DNA of 64,000 bases, taken from contig NZ_CP108513.1 in assembly GCF_035989285.1 (NCBI RefSeq), positions 2,170,001 to 2,234,000 on the forward strand, in the 5' to 3' direction. Positions 44,729 through 54,198 of this stretch are shown piece after piece; the stretch's first letter is position 1; each line of letters opens with the position of its first letter. The position numbers and the translations under genes were made by a program. The notes beneath the pieces are model-generated. The model ran no database searches. It saw only the letters and a program-made list of their open reading frames with translations, and was not told the origin of the DNA. This stretch comes from Streptomyces sp. NBC_01235. Lineage in GTDB: Bacteria; Actinomycetota; Actinomycetes; Streptomycetales; Streptomycetaceae.

Positions 44729-47518
44729 ATGCCCGTTGACGCACAGCACGACCTCGCCGCCGCTCTTCGCACTGCAGGGGTCGAGTTCGACGACTCGCCC
44801 CTGACACGAGCTCTGTACTCTTCCGACGCGAGCCTCTACCGCGTCGTCCCGTCCGCGGTCGTGAAAGCGCGCGGCGAGGACGACGTGATCGCGGCCCACG
44901 AGGTGGCGCGTGAGTTGCGGGTACCGGTGACGATGCGCGGCGCGGGCACCAGCATCGCCGGCAACGCGGTCGGCAGCGGCATCGTCATCGACACCCGTCG
45001 CTTCAACCGGGTGCTCGACATCGACCCGGTCGCGCGCACGGCGCGGGTGGAACCGGGCGTGGTGCACGCCGATCTGCAACGCGAGGCTGCCCTTCACGGG
45101 CTGCGGTTCGGACCGGACCCGTCCTCGCACAGCCGCTGCACGGTCGGCGGCATGATCGGCAACAACGCCTGCGGGTCGCGGGCGCTGGGCTACGGGCGGA
45201 CGGTGGACAACGTCGAGTCGTTGCGCGTGCTGTACGGAAACGGCGAACTGTCCCTGGAACAGGCCGGCCGGGTCGGCGGCGACACCGCAAGACGGCTGGC
45301 GGCCGTCGGGGACGCCCACCTGGCCCATCTGCGTACTGAGTTCGGCCGCTTCGGCCGCCAGGTCAGCGGCTACGGACTGGAGCACCTGCTGCCCGAGCGG
45401 CGCCGCATCGAACGGTTCCTGGTCGGCAGCGAAGGGTCGCTGGCCACGGTCCTTGAGGCGACCGTCCGGCTGGTCGACGACCGGGTCGAACGCAGGATGC
45501 TGGTGCTCGGATACCCGACGATGGCCGAGGCGGCCGATGCCGTACCGGCGCTGCTCGCCGCGGCGCCGGGCCGGCTCGTCGCGTGCGAGGGCATGGACTC
45601 GCGCATCGTGGATCTGGTGCGGGCCAAGGGTTCGCCGGTGCCCGATCTGCCACGGGGGCAGGGCTGGCTGTTCGCGGAAGTGGCTGGCGATGACGCGACC
45701 GACGCGGTGCGGCGGCTCGTAGCAGCGGCCGCCGCGCTGGACACGCGGCTCGTCGACGACCCTCGTGAGGCCGCCGCGTTGTGGCGCATCCGTGAGGACG
45801 GTGCCGGGCTCGCCGGCCGGTCGCTGTCCACGCCGGCGTACGGCGGATGGGAGGACGCCGCCGTACCGCCGGAGCACCTCGGTGCGTGGCTGCGCGACTT
45901 CGAGGAACTCCTGCGGGCGCACGGCCTGCAGGGCGTTCCGTACGGGCACTTCGGCGACGGCTGCGTCCACTGCCGCATCGACTTCCCGTTCCGGCCCGGC
46001 GACCCGGCCTCGGCCGCGGTGTTCCGCGAGTTCATGACCGCCTGTGCGACACGGCTGCGTGACTACCGCGGCACGCTGTCCGGAGAGCACGGTGACGGCC
46101 GGGTCCGCGGGGAGCTGTTGCCATTGATGTACGACGAGATGTCCCTGTCCCTGTTCCGGCAGGTCAAGACGGTGTGCGACCCGGACGGCATCCTCAACCC
46201 CGGCATCATCGCCGACCCGGTTCCGCTCACCGACGACCTGCGCCCGGTGCGCCCCCAGGCGCCGGTGCGTCCAGGTCTGCGGCTGGTACACGACGCCGGT
46301 GACCTGGGCGCCGCCGTGCATCGCTGCACCGGCGTCGGGAAGTGCGTCGCTCCGAAGACCGCAGGAGTGATGTGCCCGTCCTATCTCGCCACGAGCGACG
46401 AACGGGACTCGACTCGCGGCCGGGCCCGGGTGCTGCAAGAGGCACTCGACGGCGGCCTGCTGAGCGGTGGTCTGCAGGACCCTGCCGTGGCCGAGGCGCT
46501 CGATCTGTGCCTCGCGTGCAAGGGATGTTCGAGCGACTGCCCAAGCGGCGTCGACATGGCCACCTATAAGAGCGAGGTGCTGCACCAGCGGCACGACGTC
46601 GCCGGGCTGCGCCGGCCGCGTTCGCATCTGTTCCTCGGGCGGCTCCCGAAGTGGGCTCGGCTCACGGCACCGCTGGCGCGGCCCGCCAACCTGCTCCTGC
46701 GTGCCGGACCGCTCGCCGCGCTGGCCAAGTGGGCCGCCGGCATCGACCAGCGGCGGTCCGTACCGCGGTTCGCCTCCCCCACCCTGAGAAAGGCGACAGA
46801 CGCGGCGCACGCGAGGGACACACCGCCCGATGTGTGGATCTGGGCCGACTCCTTCACCGACCACTTCTTCCCGGTCTCCGGCCTGGCGGCGATCCGGTTC
46901 CTGGAGTCGCACGGCCTCACGGTCCGTGTCATCCGGGAGGACGCCTGCTGCGGCCTGACCTGGATCACGACCGGCCAGCTCGACCGGGCGCGGACCATCG
47001 TCGACCGGACCCTGCGAACCCTGGCGCCCTACGTCCGCAGCGGAATCCCCGTGATGGCTCTGGAGCCGTCGTGTCTCGCGACAATGCGCAGCGACGCGGC
47101 AGAGTTGTGCGACGCCGAGGAGGCGGACGTGGTGGCGTCGGGGCTGCTGAGCTTCGCCGAGCTCGTCGAGCGCCTCGACCTGCCGCTGCCCGACCTGACC
47201 GGTGTGGAGGTGGTCGCGCAACCTCATTGCCACCACAGCGCGGTCATCGGCTGGGACACCGACCAGCGTTTGCTGGAGAAGGCCGGCGCGACGGTCACCA
47301 AGGTGCAGGGGTGCTGCGGCCTGGCCGGCAACTTCGGTGTGGAGAAGGGACACTACGAGGTCAGCGTTGCGGTCGCCGAGACACATCTGCTGCCGGCGGT
47401 GCGGGCCCTCGGGGACGCGGTGGTGCTGGCGGACGGCATGTCCTGCCGCGTCCAGCTCGACGACCTGGCCCACGTGCCGACGCAGCATCTGGCCGAGCTG
47501 TTCGCCTCCCGCGTCTGA
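44729..47518 (+). CDS. FAD-linked oxidase with C-terminal 4Fe-4S and CCG domains (D-2-hydroxyacid dehydrogenase type)
   Basis: The 929-residue protein fuses a GlcD-like flavoprotein to a GlcF-like iron-sulfur protein. The FAD domain has VTMRGAGTSIAGNAVGSG and CTVGGMIGNNACGSRALGYG. The FAD-oxidase C-terminal domain holds the substrate pocket (GHFGDGCVHCRIDF, LSGEHGDGRVRGEL). Iron-sulfur ligands follow at C533 (RCTGVGKC ... MCPSY) and C594/C597/C600/C604 (CLACKGCSSDCP). Two CCG-type motifs end it (EPSCLATM, QGCCGLAGNFG). It would oxidise a D-2-hydroxy acid and pass electrons to the quinone pool. The operator pair just upstream links it to the TetR regulon. Confidence 0.9.
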   Translation: MPVDAQHDLAAALRTAGVEFDDSPLTRALYSSDASLYRVVPSAVVKARGEDDVIAAHEVARELRVPVTMRGAGTSIAGNAVGSGIVIDTRRFNRVLDIDPVARTARVEPGVVHADLQREAALHGLRFGPDPSSHSRCTVGGMIGNNACGSRALGYGRTVDNVESLRVLYGNGELSLEQAGRVGGDTARRLAAVGDAHLAHLRTEFGRFGRQVSGYGLEHLLPERRRIERFLVGSEGSLATVLEATVRLVDDRVERRMLVLGYPTMAEAADAVPALLAAAPGRLVACEGMDSRIVDLVRAKGSPVPDLPRGQGWLFAEVAGDDATDAVRRLVAAAAALDTRLVDDPREAAALWRIREDGAGLAGRSLSTPAYGGWEDAAVPPEHLGAWLRDFEELLRAHGLQGVPYGHFGDGCVHCRIDFPFRPGDPASAAVFREFMTACATRLRDYRGTLSGEHGDGRVRGELLPLMYDEMSLSLFRQVKTVCDPDGILNPGIIADPVPLTDDLRPVRPQAPVRPGLRLVHDAGDLGAAVHRCTGVGKCVAPKTAGVMCPSYLATSDERDSTRGRARVLQEALDGGLLSGGLQDPAVAEALDLCLACKGCSSDCPSGVDMATYKSEVLHQRHDVAGLRRPRSHLFLGRLPKWARLTAPLARPANLLLRAGPLAALAKWAAGIDQRRSVPRFASPTLRKATDAAHARDTPPDVWIWADSFTDHFFPVSGLAAIRFLESHGLTVRVIREDACCGLTWITTGQLDRARTIVDRTLRTLAPYVRSGIPVMALEPSCLATMRSDAAELCDAEEADVVASGLLSFAELVERLDLPLPDLTGVEVVAQPHCHHSAVIGWDTDQRLLEKAGATVTKVQGCCGLAGNFGVEKGHYEVSVAVAETHLLPAVRALGDAVVLADGMSCRVQLDDLAHVPTQHLAELFASRV

Positions 47519-47530
47519 CGCCCGGTTCTT

Positions 47531-47557
47531 CCGGCCGCCGCCGTTCGCGGCGGCCGG
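47531..47557 (+). terminator. tight 11-bp stem-loop after the FAD/Fe-S oxidase
   Basis: CCGGCCGCCGC, five-base loop, GCGGCGGCCGG. It starts 13 bases after the stop codon and is the first of two consecutive terminators. Confidence 0.7.
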
Positions 47558-47567
47558 ACCTGGCAAA

Positions 47568-47609
47568 CGTCTGCGGAGCCGAGCCCCCGGGGGCTCGGCT
47601 CCGCAGACG
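47568..47609. terminator. perfect 42-bp palindrome, bidirectional terminator
   Basis: The first 21 bases (starting CGTCTGCGGAGCCGAG) are exactly the reverse complement of the last 21 (ending CTCGGCTCCGCAGACG), with no spacer. It lies between the ends of two convergent genes, 16 bases from the FAH-family stop. A perfect arm of this length with no spacer is unusual for a simple terminator. Confidence 0.75.
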
Positions 47610-47625
47610 GGTGATGCGGGGCAGC

Positions 47626-48510
47626 TCAGTGGATCTCGTTGCGCAGGGTCCCGACCTTCTCCAGGACGACCTCGACCTTGTCGCCCGGACGCAGCCACAG
47701 GGGCGGGTTCCGCTTCGCCCCGATGCCCTCGGGGGTGCCGGTGGCGATGACGTCGCCGGGGCCGAGGGTGAGGAACTGGCTGATGTAGGAGATGACCCTC
47801 GCGACCGGGAAGATCATGTGCCTGGTGTTGGAGCCCTGGACGCGGGTGCCGTTGACGAAGGTCTCGATGTCCAGGGCCTGCGGGTCACCGATCTCGTCCA
47901 GGGTGACGATCGCGGGCCCGAAGGGCGTCGCCCGGTCCACGGCCTTGCCCGCGAGCCACTGGGTGCCGCGGTACTGCAGGTCGCGGGCGGTGATGTCGTT
48001 GAGGACGGACAGGCCCGCCACGTACGCCAGGGCGTCGCTCTCCTCCACACGGCTGCACTCCCTTCCGATGACGACCGCCAGTTCGCCCTCGAAGTCGAGG
48101 TTGTCGGTGACGTCGGACCGGTCGATGGCGTCGTAGGGGCCGATCAGGCTGCTGGCGAACTTGGCGAACAGGTCGGGATGGGCCGGCATGGCGCGGCCGG
48201 TCTCGCCGACGTGGTCCGAGTAGTTCAGGCCTACGCACAGGACCTTGAGCGGGTCGGTGACCGGTGGTCCGAGCCGCACGGAGTCAAGGCTCCCCACGGG
48301 CTTCAGGGCCCCTTCGTCGAGGACCGGTCCGATGGCTGCGGCGATCTGAGGCAAGTGGCCGCCGTGTGTCTGGAGGAAGGCGCGGACGGACGGGAGGTCG
48401 GAGGAGGCCCGGCACCCCGCGGCCCATAGCGCGGCATTGAGGCTGAACACCTGGTCACCGTGGAGAAGGCCCGGCTGCCAGGCGCCGGATTCGTAGGAAA
48501 CGAGCTTCAC
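47626..48510 (-). CDS. fumarylacetoacetate hydrolase (FAH) family protein
   Basis: The 294-residue protein has an FAH domain: VLCVGLNYSDHVGETGRAMP, then the metal site DFEGELAVVIGRECSRV (two Glu) and VAGLSVLNDITARDLQYRG (Asp). GDVIATGTPEGIGAKRNPP follows near the end. Members hydrolyse or isomerise C-C bonds in 3-keto acids or decarboxylate oxo-acids. I start at the GTG at 48510, which follows GAAGGA. It precedes the shared palindromic terminator and is in line with the ALDH and monooxygenase genes on the - strand. Confidence 0.88.
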   Translation of the reverse strand: MKLVSYESGAWQPGLLHGDQVFSLNAALWAAGCRASSDLPSVRAFLQTHGGHLPQIAAAIGPVLDEGALKPVGSLDSVRLGPPVTDPLKVLCVGLNYSDHVGETGRAMPAHPDLFAKFASSLIGPYDAIDRSDVTDNLDFEGELAVVIGRECSRVEESDALAYVAGLSVLNDITARDLQYRGTQWLAGKAVDRATPFGPAIVTLDEIGDPQALDIETFVNGTRVQGSNTRHMIFPVARVISYISQFLTLGPGDVIATGTPEGIGAKRNPPLWLRPGDKVEVVLEKVGTLRNEIH

Positions 48511-48619
48511 GTCATGTCCTTCGGGTGTGAGTCGCAGGGCGGTGTGTGTGCCGTTCACGGCTGCGCCCTGCCCGCCGGGGAGGGTTGCGGGCAGGGCGCC
48601 GTGTGCGGGGCGGAACCCG

Positions 48620-49990
48620 TCAGGAGAGACGGATGGTCTTCTTGTTGGCGAACTCGTCCAGGCCGAGCCGACCGAGCTCACGGCCGATCCCGGAGGCCTT
48701 CACGCCGCCGAAGGGCAGGTCGGGCTGGCTGCGGATGAGGGTGTTGAGGCCGACCATGCCGACCTCCAGACGTTCGGCGATGTCCGCGGCGAGGTCCTCG
48801 TCACGGGTGAACACGGCCGACCCGAGCCCGAAGCGGGAGTCGTTCGCGAGGTCGACGGCCTCCTCGACGGAGTCGACCTTGTACAGGACGGCGACGGGGC
48901 CGAAGAGCTCCTCGCTGTGGGCGCGCATGTCCGGTGTGACCCCGGTGATGACGGTGGCCGGGTAGAACGCACCGGGGCCGTCGGGGACCACGCCACCGAG
49001 GTGCAGTTCGGCGCCCTTGGACACGGCGTCCTCGACCTGCTCGGCGATCTCCTGCCGGCCGGACTCGGACGCCATCGGTCCGATGCGTGTCTCCGGGTTC
49101 AGCGGATCGCCGGTGTTCCACTGTTTCGCGCGGTCGAGGAACCCTTCGAGGAAGCGGTCGTAGACGTCGCTGTGGACGATCATCCGCTTGGACGACGTGC
49201 AGGACTGGCCGGCGTTGCTGAACCGGCCGGTCGCGGCCAGGTCGAGCGCGAGATCGAGGTCGGCGTCGGGCAGGACGATGAAGGGGTCCGAGCCGCCGAG
49301 TTCGAGGACGCACTTCTTGAGATGCCGGCCGGCCTGTTCGGCCACCGTCCGGCCGGCTTCCTCGGAGCCGGTCAGTGAGACGCCCTGGAGACGGATGTCG
49401 GCGATGAGGGCGCCGATCTGCGAGGACGACACGATGAGGTTCTCGTAGACGCCCTTCGGGGCGTTGGCGTCGGCGACGACAGCGTCGATGAGGAGCGCCG
49501 TGCGGGTGCAGGAGCGGGCGTGCTTGAGCAGGACGGTGTTGCCGAGCAGCAGGTTCGGGGCGACGAACCGCGCCACCTGGTAGAGCGGGAAGTTCCACGG
49601 CATGATCCCGAGCACAGGGCCCGTGGGCGCCGTCCGGACAACAGCCCGTCCCCCGGCTCCGACCTCGATCACCTCGTCGGCCAGCAACCGGGCGCCGGCA
49701 CCGGCGTAGTACTCGTAGATCGAGGCCGAAAGGTTGACCTCGCCCTCGGCCTGGGCGAGCGGCTTGCCCATCTCGGTCGCCATCGCCTCGGCGAGTTCGG
49801 CGCCGCGTTCCCGGTGCAGCTCGGCGATACGGGCGAGCACGGCGACCCGGTCCTCGATCCGGGCGCGGGCCCAGTCGCGGTAGGCGTCGGTGGCCCGGGT
49901 GAGCGCCTCGGCGGCCTCGGTGTCGGTCATCATCGTGTACTCGGCGAGCACCTCACCGTTGAGCGGCGAGATGGTCTGGTAAGTGGGCAT
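48620..49990 (-). CDS. aldehyde dehydrogenase (succinate-semialdehyde-type)
   Basis: The 456-residue ALDH lacks the long N-terminal extension of typical ALDHs, as SSADH-like YneI proteins do. It has the PWNFPLYQVARFVAPNLLLG segment, VSLTGSEEAGRTVAEQ, the Glu in VLELGGSDPFIV and the Cys in [25 protein letters not shown] closes it. I chose the ATG at 49990 with GGAGAAG upstream, rather than the ATG five codons earlier. The monooxygenase gene is 36 bases upstream and certainly cotranscribed. It would oxidise an aldehyde released after ring cleavage. Confidence 0.9.
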   Translation of the reverse strand: MPTYQTISPLNGEVLAEYTMMTDTEAAEALTRATDAYRDWARARIEDRVAVLARIAELHRERGAELAEAMATEMGKPLAQAEGEVNLSASIYEYYAGAGARLLADEVIEVGAGGRAVVRTAPTGPVLGIMPWNFPLYQVARFVAPNLLLGNTVLLKHARSCTRTALLIDAVVADANAPKGVYENLIVSSSQIGALIADIRLQGVSLTGSEEAGRTVAEQAGRHLKKCVLELGGSDPFIVLPDADLDLALDLAATGRFSNAGQSCTSSKRMIVHSDVYDRFLEGFLDRAKQWNTGDPLNPETRIGPMASESGRQEIAEQVEDAVSKGAELHLGGVVPDGPGAFYPATVITGVTPDMRAHSEELFGPVAVLYKVDSVEEAVDLANDSRFGLGSAVFTRDEDLAADIAERLEVGMVGLNTLIRSQPDLPFGGVKASGIGRELGRLGLDEFANKKTIRLS

Positions 49991-50026
49991 GGCGTGCTTC
50001 TCCAAACCGCTTGCGGGGGTGGGGGG

Positions 50027-51649
50027 TCAGACCGCGGACGGGACGCGGACCTCGTAGCTGGGATATCCCTGGGCCGCTTCGGCCTCGGAGATCGCGATGT
50101 ACTTGTCGAGACCGCCGACGTAGAAGTTGGCGGTGCGGGCCTTGCGTTTGCCGGGGATGTTGTTGCCGAAGATCCAGGAGCCGGTCTCCAGGAACAGGGA
50201 GCCCTTGAGCTCGTCGAGGCAGGTCCGCAGCCAGTTCTCCTCGGCCTCCTCGCGCAGCCAGATCGAGGCGCCGGGGGTGTCCCTGACGCTCTTGACGGCC
50301 TGGGCGATCCACTTGGCCTGGACGCCGATGCCGGAGGGGTTGTTGACGAACGGGCCGTTGGGTCCGAGGACCATGAACAGGTTCGGGAAGCCGGACACGG
50401 TCATGCCCATGTGACTGCGGGGGGCGTCGGCCCAGTGCTCCTTGAGGGTCCTGCCGCCGATGCCGCGGATGTCCATGTTCCGGTAGCTGCCCTCGACGGC
50501 GTCGAAGCCGGTGGCCAGGATCAGGACGTCCAGCTCGTGAAGGGTGCCGTCCTGGGTGACGATGCCGTCGGCCACGAACTCCTCGATGGGGTTCTCCCGG
50601 GTGCTGACGAGGGTGACGTTGGGCTGGTTGAAGATCTCGAAGTAGCCGGAGTCGCAGATGGGGCGCCGAGCGAACAGCTCGGTCGGGGTGAGCTTGCGTG
50701 CCGTCTCCGGGTCCTTGACGATCTCCTTGATCTTCCGCTTGATGAAGTCGGCGGCGAGCTCGTTGGCGGCGCGGTCGCTGGTGACGTCGCAGAAGGTCTC
50801 GTTGGCGAAGGTGTAGTTGCCGCCCTTGCGCCAGGCCCACTCGAAGATGGCCTCGCGCTCCTCCTCCGAGACACTCCAGATGCTGCGCGTGGTCTCGTCG
50901 ACACCGAAGCCGATCTTGGAGGTGCGGAACTCCTCCCAGCGGTCCTCGCAGGTGGCCTTGAACTGCTCCAGCTCGGCCTCGGACCACTCGCGGTTGCCGG
51001 CCGGGACGGTGTACTGCGCGGTGCGCTGGAACGAGGTCAGGTGGGCGACGGTTTTGGCGGCCTCGGTCATGAACTGGATGCCGGTGGAGCCGTTGCCGAT
51101 CACGCCGATGCGCAAGCCCGTGATGTCGAGGTCCTCTGGCCAGTCGGCGGTGTGGACGATGCGGCCCTCGAACCGGTCGATGCCGGGGAAGTCGGGGATG
51201 TTGATCCGGGAGAGCAGGCCGGCGGCGGTGATGAGGAAGCGGGCGCGGAACTCCCCCTTGTCGGTGACGACGTGCCAGCGTGCGCTCTCCTCGTCGAAGG
51301 CCGCGCGGAGCAGGCTGGTCTCCAGCTGGATCCGGGAGCGCAGGTCCCAGAAGTCGACGGCGTCCTCGACGTACCGGCGGATCTCGGGGCCGGGGACGTA
51401 GCGGGTGCGCCAGTCGGTCCGCTGGAACAGTTCCCTGTCATAGGGCAGCTGGTACATGAAGCTCTGCGTGTCGGAGAGCGCCCCCGGGTAGCGGTTCCAG
51501 TACCAGGTACCGCCGACCTTCGGCGCCTTGTCGATGGCGATCGCGTCGAGGCCGGCGTCGGCGGTGAGGGTGCGCAGTGCCATGACGCCGCCCATGCCGG
51601 TTCCCACGACGAGCGCATCGATTTCACGCACGGTTTCTTCGCTGCCCAT
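50027..51649 (-). CDS. flavin-containing Baeyer-Villiger-type monooxygenase
   Basis: The 540-residue flavoprotein has the FAD motif G16-T-G18-M-G-G21, then VGGTWYWNRYPGALSDTQS. The Baeyer-Villiger fingerprint F160-x-G162-x3-H166-x3-W170 is intact (FEGRIVHTADW), and the NADPH motif is IGNGSTG. The late ILATGFDA motif is also present. It resembles cyclohexanone/cycloketone monooxygenases, which insert oxygen beside a ketone to give a lactone or ester. AAAGGAG six bases before the ATG marks the start. It leads a - strand unit of monooxygenase, aldehyde dehydrogenase and FAH-type hydrolase, a logical order for opening a cyclic ketone. Confidence 0.92.
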   Translation of the reverse strand: MGSEETVREIDALVVGTGMGGVMALRTLTADAGLDAIAIDKAPKVGGTWYWNRYPGALSDTQSFMYQLPYDRELFQRTDWRTRYVPGPEIRRYVEDAVDFWDLRSRIQLETSLLRAAFDEESARWHVVTDKGEFRARFLITAAGLLSRINIPDFPGIDRFEGRIVHTADWPEDLDITGLRIGVIGNGSTGIQFMTEAAKTVAHLTSFQRTAQYTVPAGNREWSEAELEQFKATCEDRWEEFRTSKIGFGVDETTRSIWSVSEEEREAIFEWAWRKGGNYTFANETFCDVTSDRAANELAADFIKRKIKEIVKDPETARKLTPTELFARRPICDSGYFEIFNQPNVTLVSTRENPIEEFVADGIVTQDGTLHELDVLILATGFDAVEGSYRNMDIRGIGGRTLKEHWADAPRSHMGMTVSGFPNLFMVLGPNGPFVNNPSGIGVQAKWIAQAVKSVRDTPGASIWLREEAEENWLRTCLDELKGSLFLETGSWIFGNNIPGKRKARTANFYVGGLDKYIAISEAEAAQGYPSYEVRVPSAV

Positions 51650-51881
51650 GTATTGCTCCTTTGCGGGATCTCGCGCACAGAAAAGCGACTCGACCGGCAG
51701 GGCGGACGCAGGCGCTGACACACGGTCATTTGTTACGCCTGGATTGCCGGATGGGAGTCGAGTGCGATTTCGACAACGTGACGTTACGTCCGGGAAATGT
51801 TGATCGCCAGATGGAATTGATGCGAAGGTGGCGGACGATTGTTTCCGGAACTGAAATGATCAATGCGGCGACGAGAGTGTT

Positions 51882-52808
51882 TCAGGCGACGGCGGACGAG
51901 CGTTCGCGCTGCAGGTAGCGGCGCAGGTGGCCGAGTGCGGCTTCGACGGGTGGGTCGGCGGACGCGGATCGCCACGCCGCGCGCAGGTGGACGTCGGGTA
52001 CGAGTTCGCATTCGCGTCGGGTGAGCGGGACGAAGACGACGTTGGGATTGGCCGTCGAGCGGGAGACGGATCGCAGGGCGAGATGGCAGCCGACCTCGGC
52101 CCCGACCAGCGCCAGACAGGAGGAGGTGTCGGGAGCGAACTGGACGTTGTTGATGCCGCCGGTGCCGTGGGCGTAGCCGAGGCGCCACAGCCGGTCGGTG
52201 GTGACCGATCCGGTGGCGTAGGGCAGGGAGACGAACGGCTCGGCGGCCACGTCCTGGAAGGAGACGACCTGGGAGCCGGCGAGCCGGTGGGTCCGGGGCA
52301 CCGCGACCACGAGCGAGTCGTTGATCAAAACCTCGCTGTCGAGGCCGGGGGGCAGGTTGTCGAAGCGGCCGAGCCCGACGTCCACCTCTCCGTCCAGCAG
52401 GCGGCGGATCGTCGGCCTCGAGACGGCCTGTGAGGTCAGATCGAGGCGGATGCCGGGGTGGTCGGCGCGCATGCCGCGGGAGAGGGCGGCCACCAGAGGA
52501 TGCGCCGCGACCCCGCAGAACTCGACCCGGACGGTGCCGGACTCGCCGGAGACGGCGGCGCTGACCGCGGCTTCGGCGACGGCGACCGCATCGAGCACCT
52601 CACGGGCCGGCCCCACGAGGGCTTTGCCGGCGGGAGTGAGGGAGACCGATCGGGTGTTGCGCTCGAACAGGCGGCTGCCGAACTCGCTCTCGAGGGCCTG
52701 GATGGTTCGGCTCAGGGGCGCCTGGGCCATGAAGAGCTGCTCCGCGGCGCGGCCGAAGTGCAGGTGTTCGGCGACCGCGAGGAATGCCTGAAGTTGTCGC
52801 ACGTTCAC
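51882..52808 (-). CDS. LysR-family transcriptional regulator
   Basis: The 308-residue protein starts at the GTG after GGAGG (nine bases). Its winged helix reads VRQLQAFLAVAEHLHFGRAA then EQLFMAQAPLSRTIQALESE. The effector domain follows (VRVEFCGVAAHPLVAALSRG). It resembles BenM/CatM-like regulators of aromatic and alicyclic catabolism. It lies upstream of the monooxygenase unit in the same direction and divergent from the 2-hydroxyacid dehydrogenase gene. One TetR-regulon operator lies in the divergent interval. Confidence 0.9.
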   Translation of the reverse strand: MNVRQLQAFLAVAEHLHFGRAAEQLFMAQAPLSRTIQALESEFGSRLFERNTRSVSLTPAGKALVGPAREVLDAVAVAEAAVSAAVSGESGTVRVEFCGVAAHPLVAALSRGMRADHPGIRLDLTSQAVSRPTIRRLLDGEVDVGLGRFDNLPPGLDSEVLINDSLVVAVPRTHRLAGSQVVSFQDVAAEPFVSLPYATGSVTTDRLWRLGYAHGTGGINNVQFAPDTSSCLALVGAEVGCHLALRSVSRSTANPNVVFVPLTRRECELVPDVHLRAAWRSASADPPVEAALGHLRRYLQRERSSAVA

Positions 52809-52849
52809 GGTCGTACACCTCCGCTTGTGACGCTCGACACCTACCATAG

Positions 52850-52869
52850 GCTAACGTCCGTTAGTTAGC
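52850..52869. promoter_or_regulatory. regulon operator, copy 3
   Basis: GCTAACGTCCGTTAGTTAGC aligns without gaps to the copies at 44.7 and 55.8 kb and has perfect 6-bp outer arms (GCTAAC/GTTAGC). It lies 41 bases from the LysR start and 160 bases from the divergent dehydrogenase start. Confidence 0.65.
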
Positions 52870-53028
52870 TAGAGTCTCGGGGCAACGAGATTAATCCAGT
52901 TCCGACAACACACCGTTTCCAGTTCGGACGTATTCCGATCCCATGGCGCGGGACCCGTTGACTGGCAGTTCGGCGGTCCTTACGTTTCATTTCACTTTCC
53001 CCGCGAACAGATTTAGGCGGCTGTTGAA

Positions 53029-54012
53029 ATGTCTCTTGCAAGCAGCACCGAAATCCCGGTCGGCACCGCCGGTCGCGCCGGTGGTTTGCTCCTTGTCGGT
53101 CCTCAGCAATACCCGAGCCTGGAGCGGGAGCGGGCGCTGGCCGAGGAGTTCGGGCTGGACTTCGTGGTGGCGCCGGACCGGAAGGCGTTCCGTGCGTCGA
53201 TCCCGGAAGCGACCGTGGTCATGGTGACCCCGTACGCGCCCGTGGAGGCCCAGGACTTCGCCGCGATGAAGAAGTGCATCGCCGTGGTGCGATACGGCAT
53301 CGGCTACGACAACATCGACGTGACGGCCGCCCGGACGAAGGGTGTGCCGGTCGCGATCGTGCCGGGTGCGGCGACCGAGGAGGTCGCGTCGCACGCGCTC
53401 ACCATGGGGCTGCTGCTGGCGCGGCGCATCCCGGCGGGGCAGTCGGCCATCGAGGCCGGCCGGTGGGCGGGCAGCGTCGGGATGGACACGCCGCGGTTCT
53501 CACAGCTGGACGTCGCGGTCGTGGGCATGGGCCGGATCGGCCGCCAGGTCGCCCGGTGGTATGCCGCCCTGGGCACGAACGTGCGCGCCTACGACCCGTT
53601 CGCGACCTTCGACTCGGTACCCGCCGCGCCGCTGAGGGAACTGCTCGAACAGTCCGACGTGGTGTCGCTGCACCTGCCGCTGTCGGCCGAGACCCGAAAC
53701 CTTGTGTCGGCCGAGGTCATCCGGCGTATGCGGCCACGCTCGGTCATCGTCAACGTCTCGCGCGGCGGGCTCGTCGACGAGGCCGCTCTGGCGGACGCGC
53801 TGCGGTCCGGCCATCTGGCGGGGGCGGGTCTGGACACCTTCACGACCGAGCCGCTGCCGGCGGACCACGTACTGCGCGGTGTGCCGAACCTGGTGATGAC
53901 CCCGCACGTCGCGTGGCGGTCCGACCTGGCGATGGACGCACTCCAGGAGGCCGTCGTGCTGCGCGCCCGACAGGCGCTGACAGGCCGGCCCCTGTCGGAC
54001 CTGGTCACCTGA
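53029..54012 (+). CDS. D-isomer specific 2-hydroxyacid dehydrogenase
   Basis: The 327-residue protein has the fold of phosphoglycerate/2-hydroxyacid dehydrogenases. The catalytic domain includes VVRYGIGYDNIDV and VPGAATEEVASHAL. The NAD motif is VAVVGMGRIGRQVARWYAAL with an acidic residue after it (RAYDP). The catalytic Arg is in NVSRGGLVDE and the His in MTPHVAW. It interconverts a 2-oxo acid and a D-2-hydroxy acid. The FAD/Fe-S oxidase controlled by the same operator would act on the same class of compound. No Shine-Dalgarno is obvious. An APC permease gene follows in the same direction. Confidence 0.9.
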   Translation: MSLASSTEIPVGTAGRAGGLLLVGPQQYPSLERERALAEEFGLDFVVAPDRKAFRASIPEATVVMVTPYAPVEAQDFAAMKKCIAVVRYGIGYDNIDVTAARTKGVPVAIVPGAATEEVASHALTMGLLLARRIPAGQSAIEAGRWAGSVGMDTPRFSQLDVAVVGMGRIGRQVARWYAALGTNVRAYDPFATFDSVPAAPLRELLEQSDVVSLHLPLSAETRNLVSAEVIRRMRPRSVIVNVSRGGLVDEAALADALRSGHLAGAGLDTFTTEPLPADHVLRGVPNLVMTPHVAWRSDLAMDALQEAVVLRARQALTGRPLSDLVT

Positions 54013-54198
54013 CCGGACCGGCATCCCGCCGCGACCACCTTCCCCCACACCAGAACGTCTGCGCGGACATCGGTGCCGGCGCAGCGAGCTCCACGCGGTG
54101 AGCCCGTACCTGAAGAGGACGGCATCACACGGGGAGGCGACACCTACACCCAACCGGCCCCGCGGTAGCTCGGTGGGCCTCACCAGGAAGAGAAACTC

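Noticed and set aside
44717..47698. A very long open frame opposite the FAD/Fe-S oxidase gene
   Set aside because: It has no recognisable domain, is rich in Arg, Gly and Pro, and mirrors the GC-rich third positions of the true gene. Similar long antisense frames opposite the rhamnosidase, CoA-transferases, aldehyde dehydrogenases, monooxygenase, permeases and amidohydrolase were rejected for the same reason.
51780..51790. GACGTTACGTC palindrome between the monooxygenase and LysR genes
   Set aside because: It is short and single, and it does not match the regulon operator or a LysR T-N11-A arrangement convincingly.
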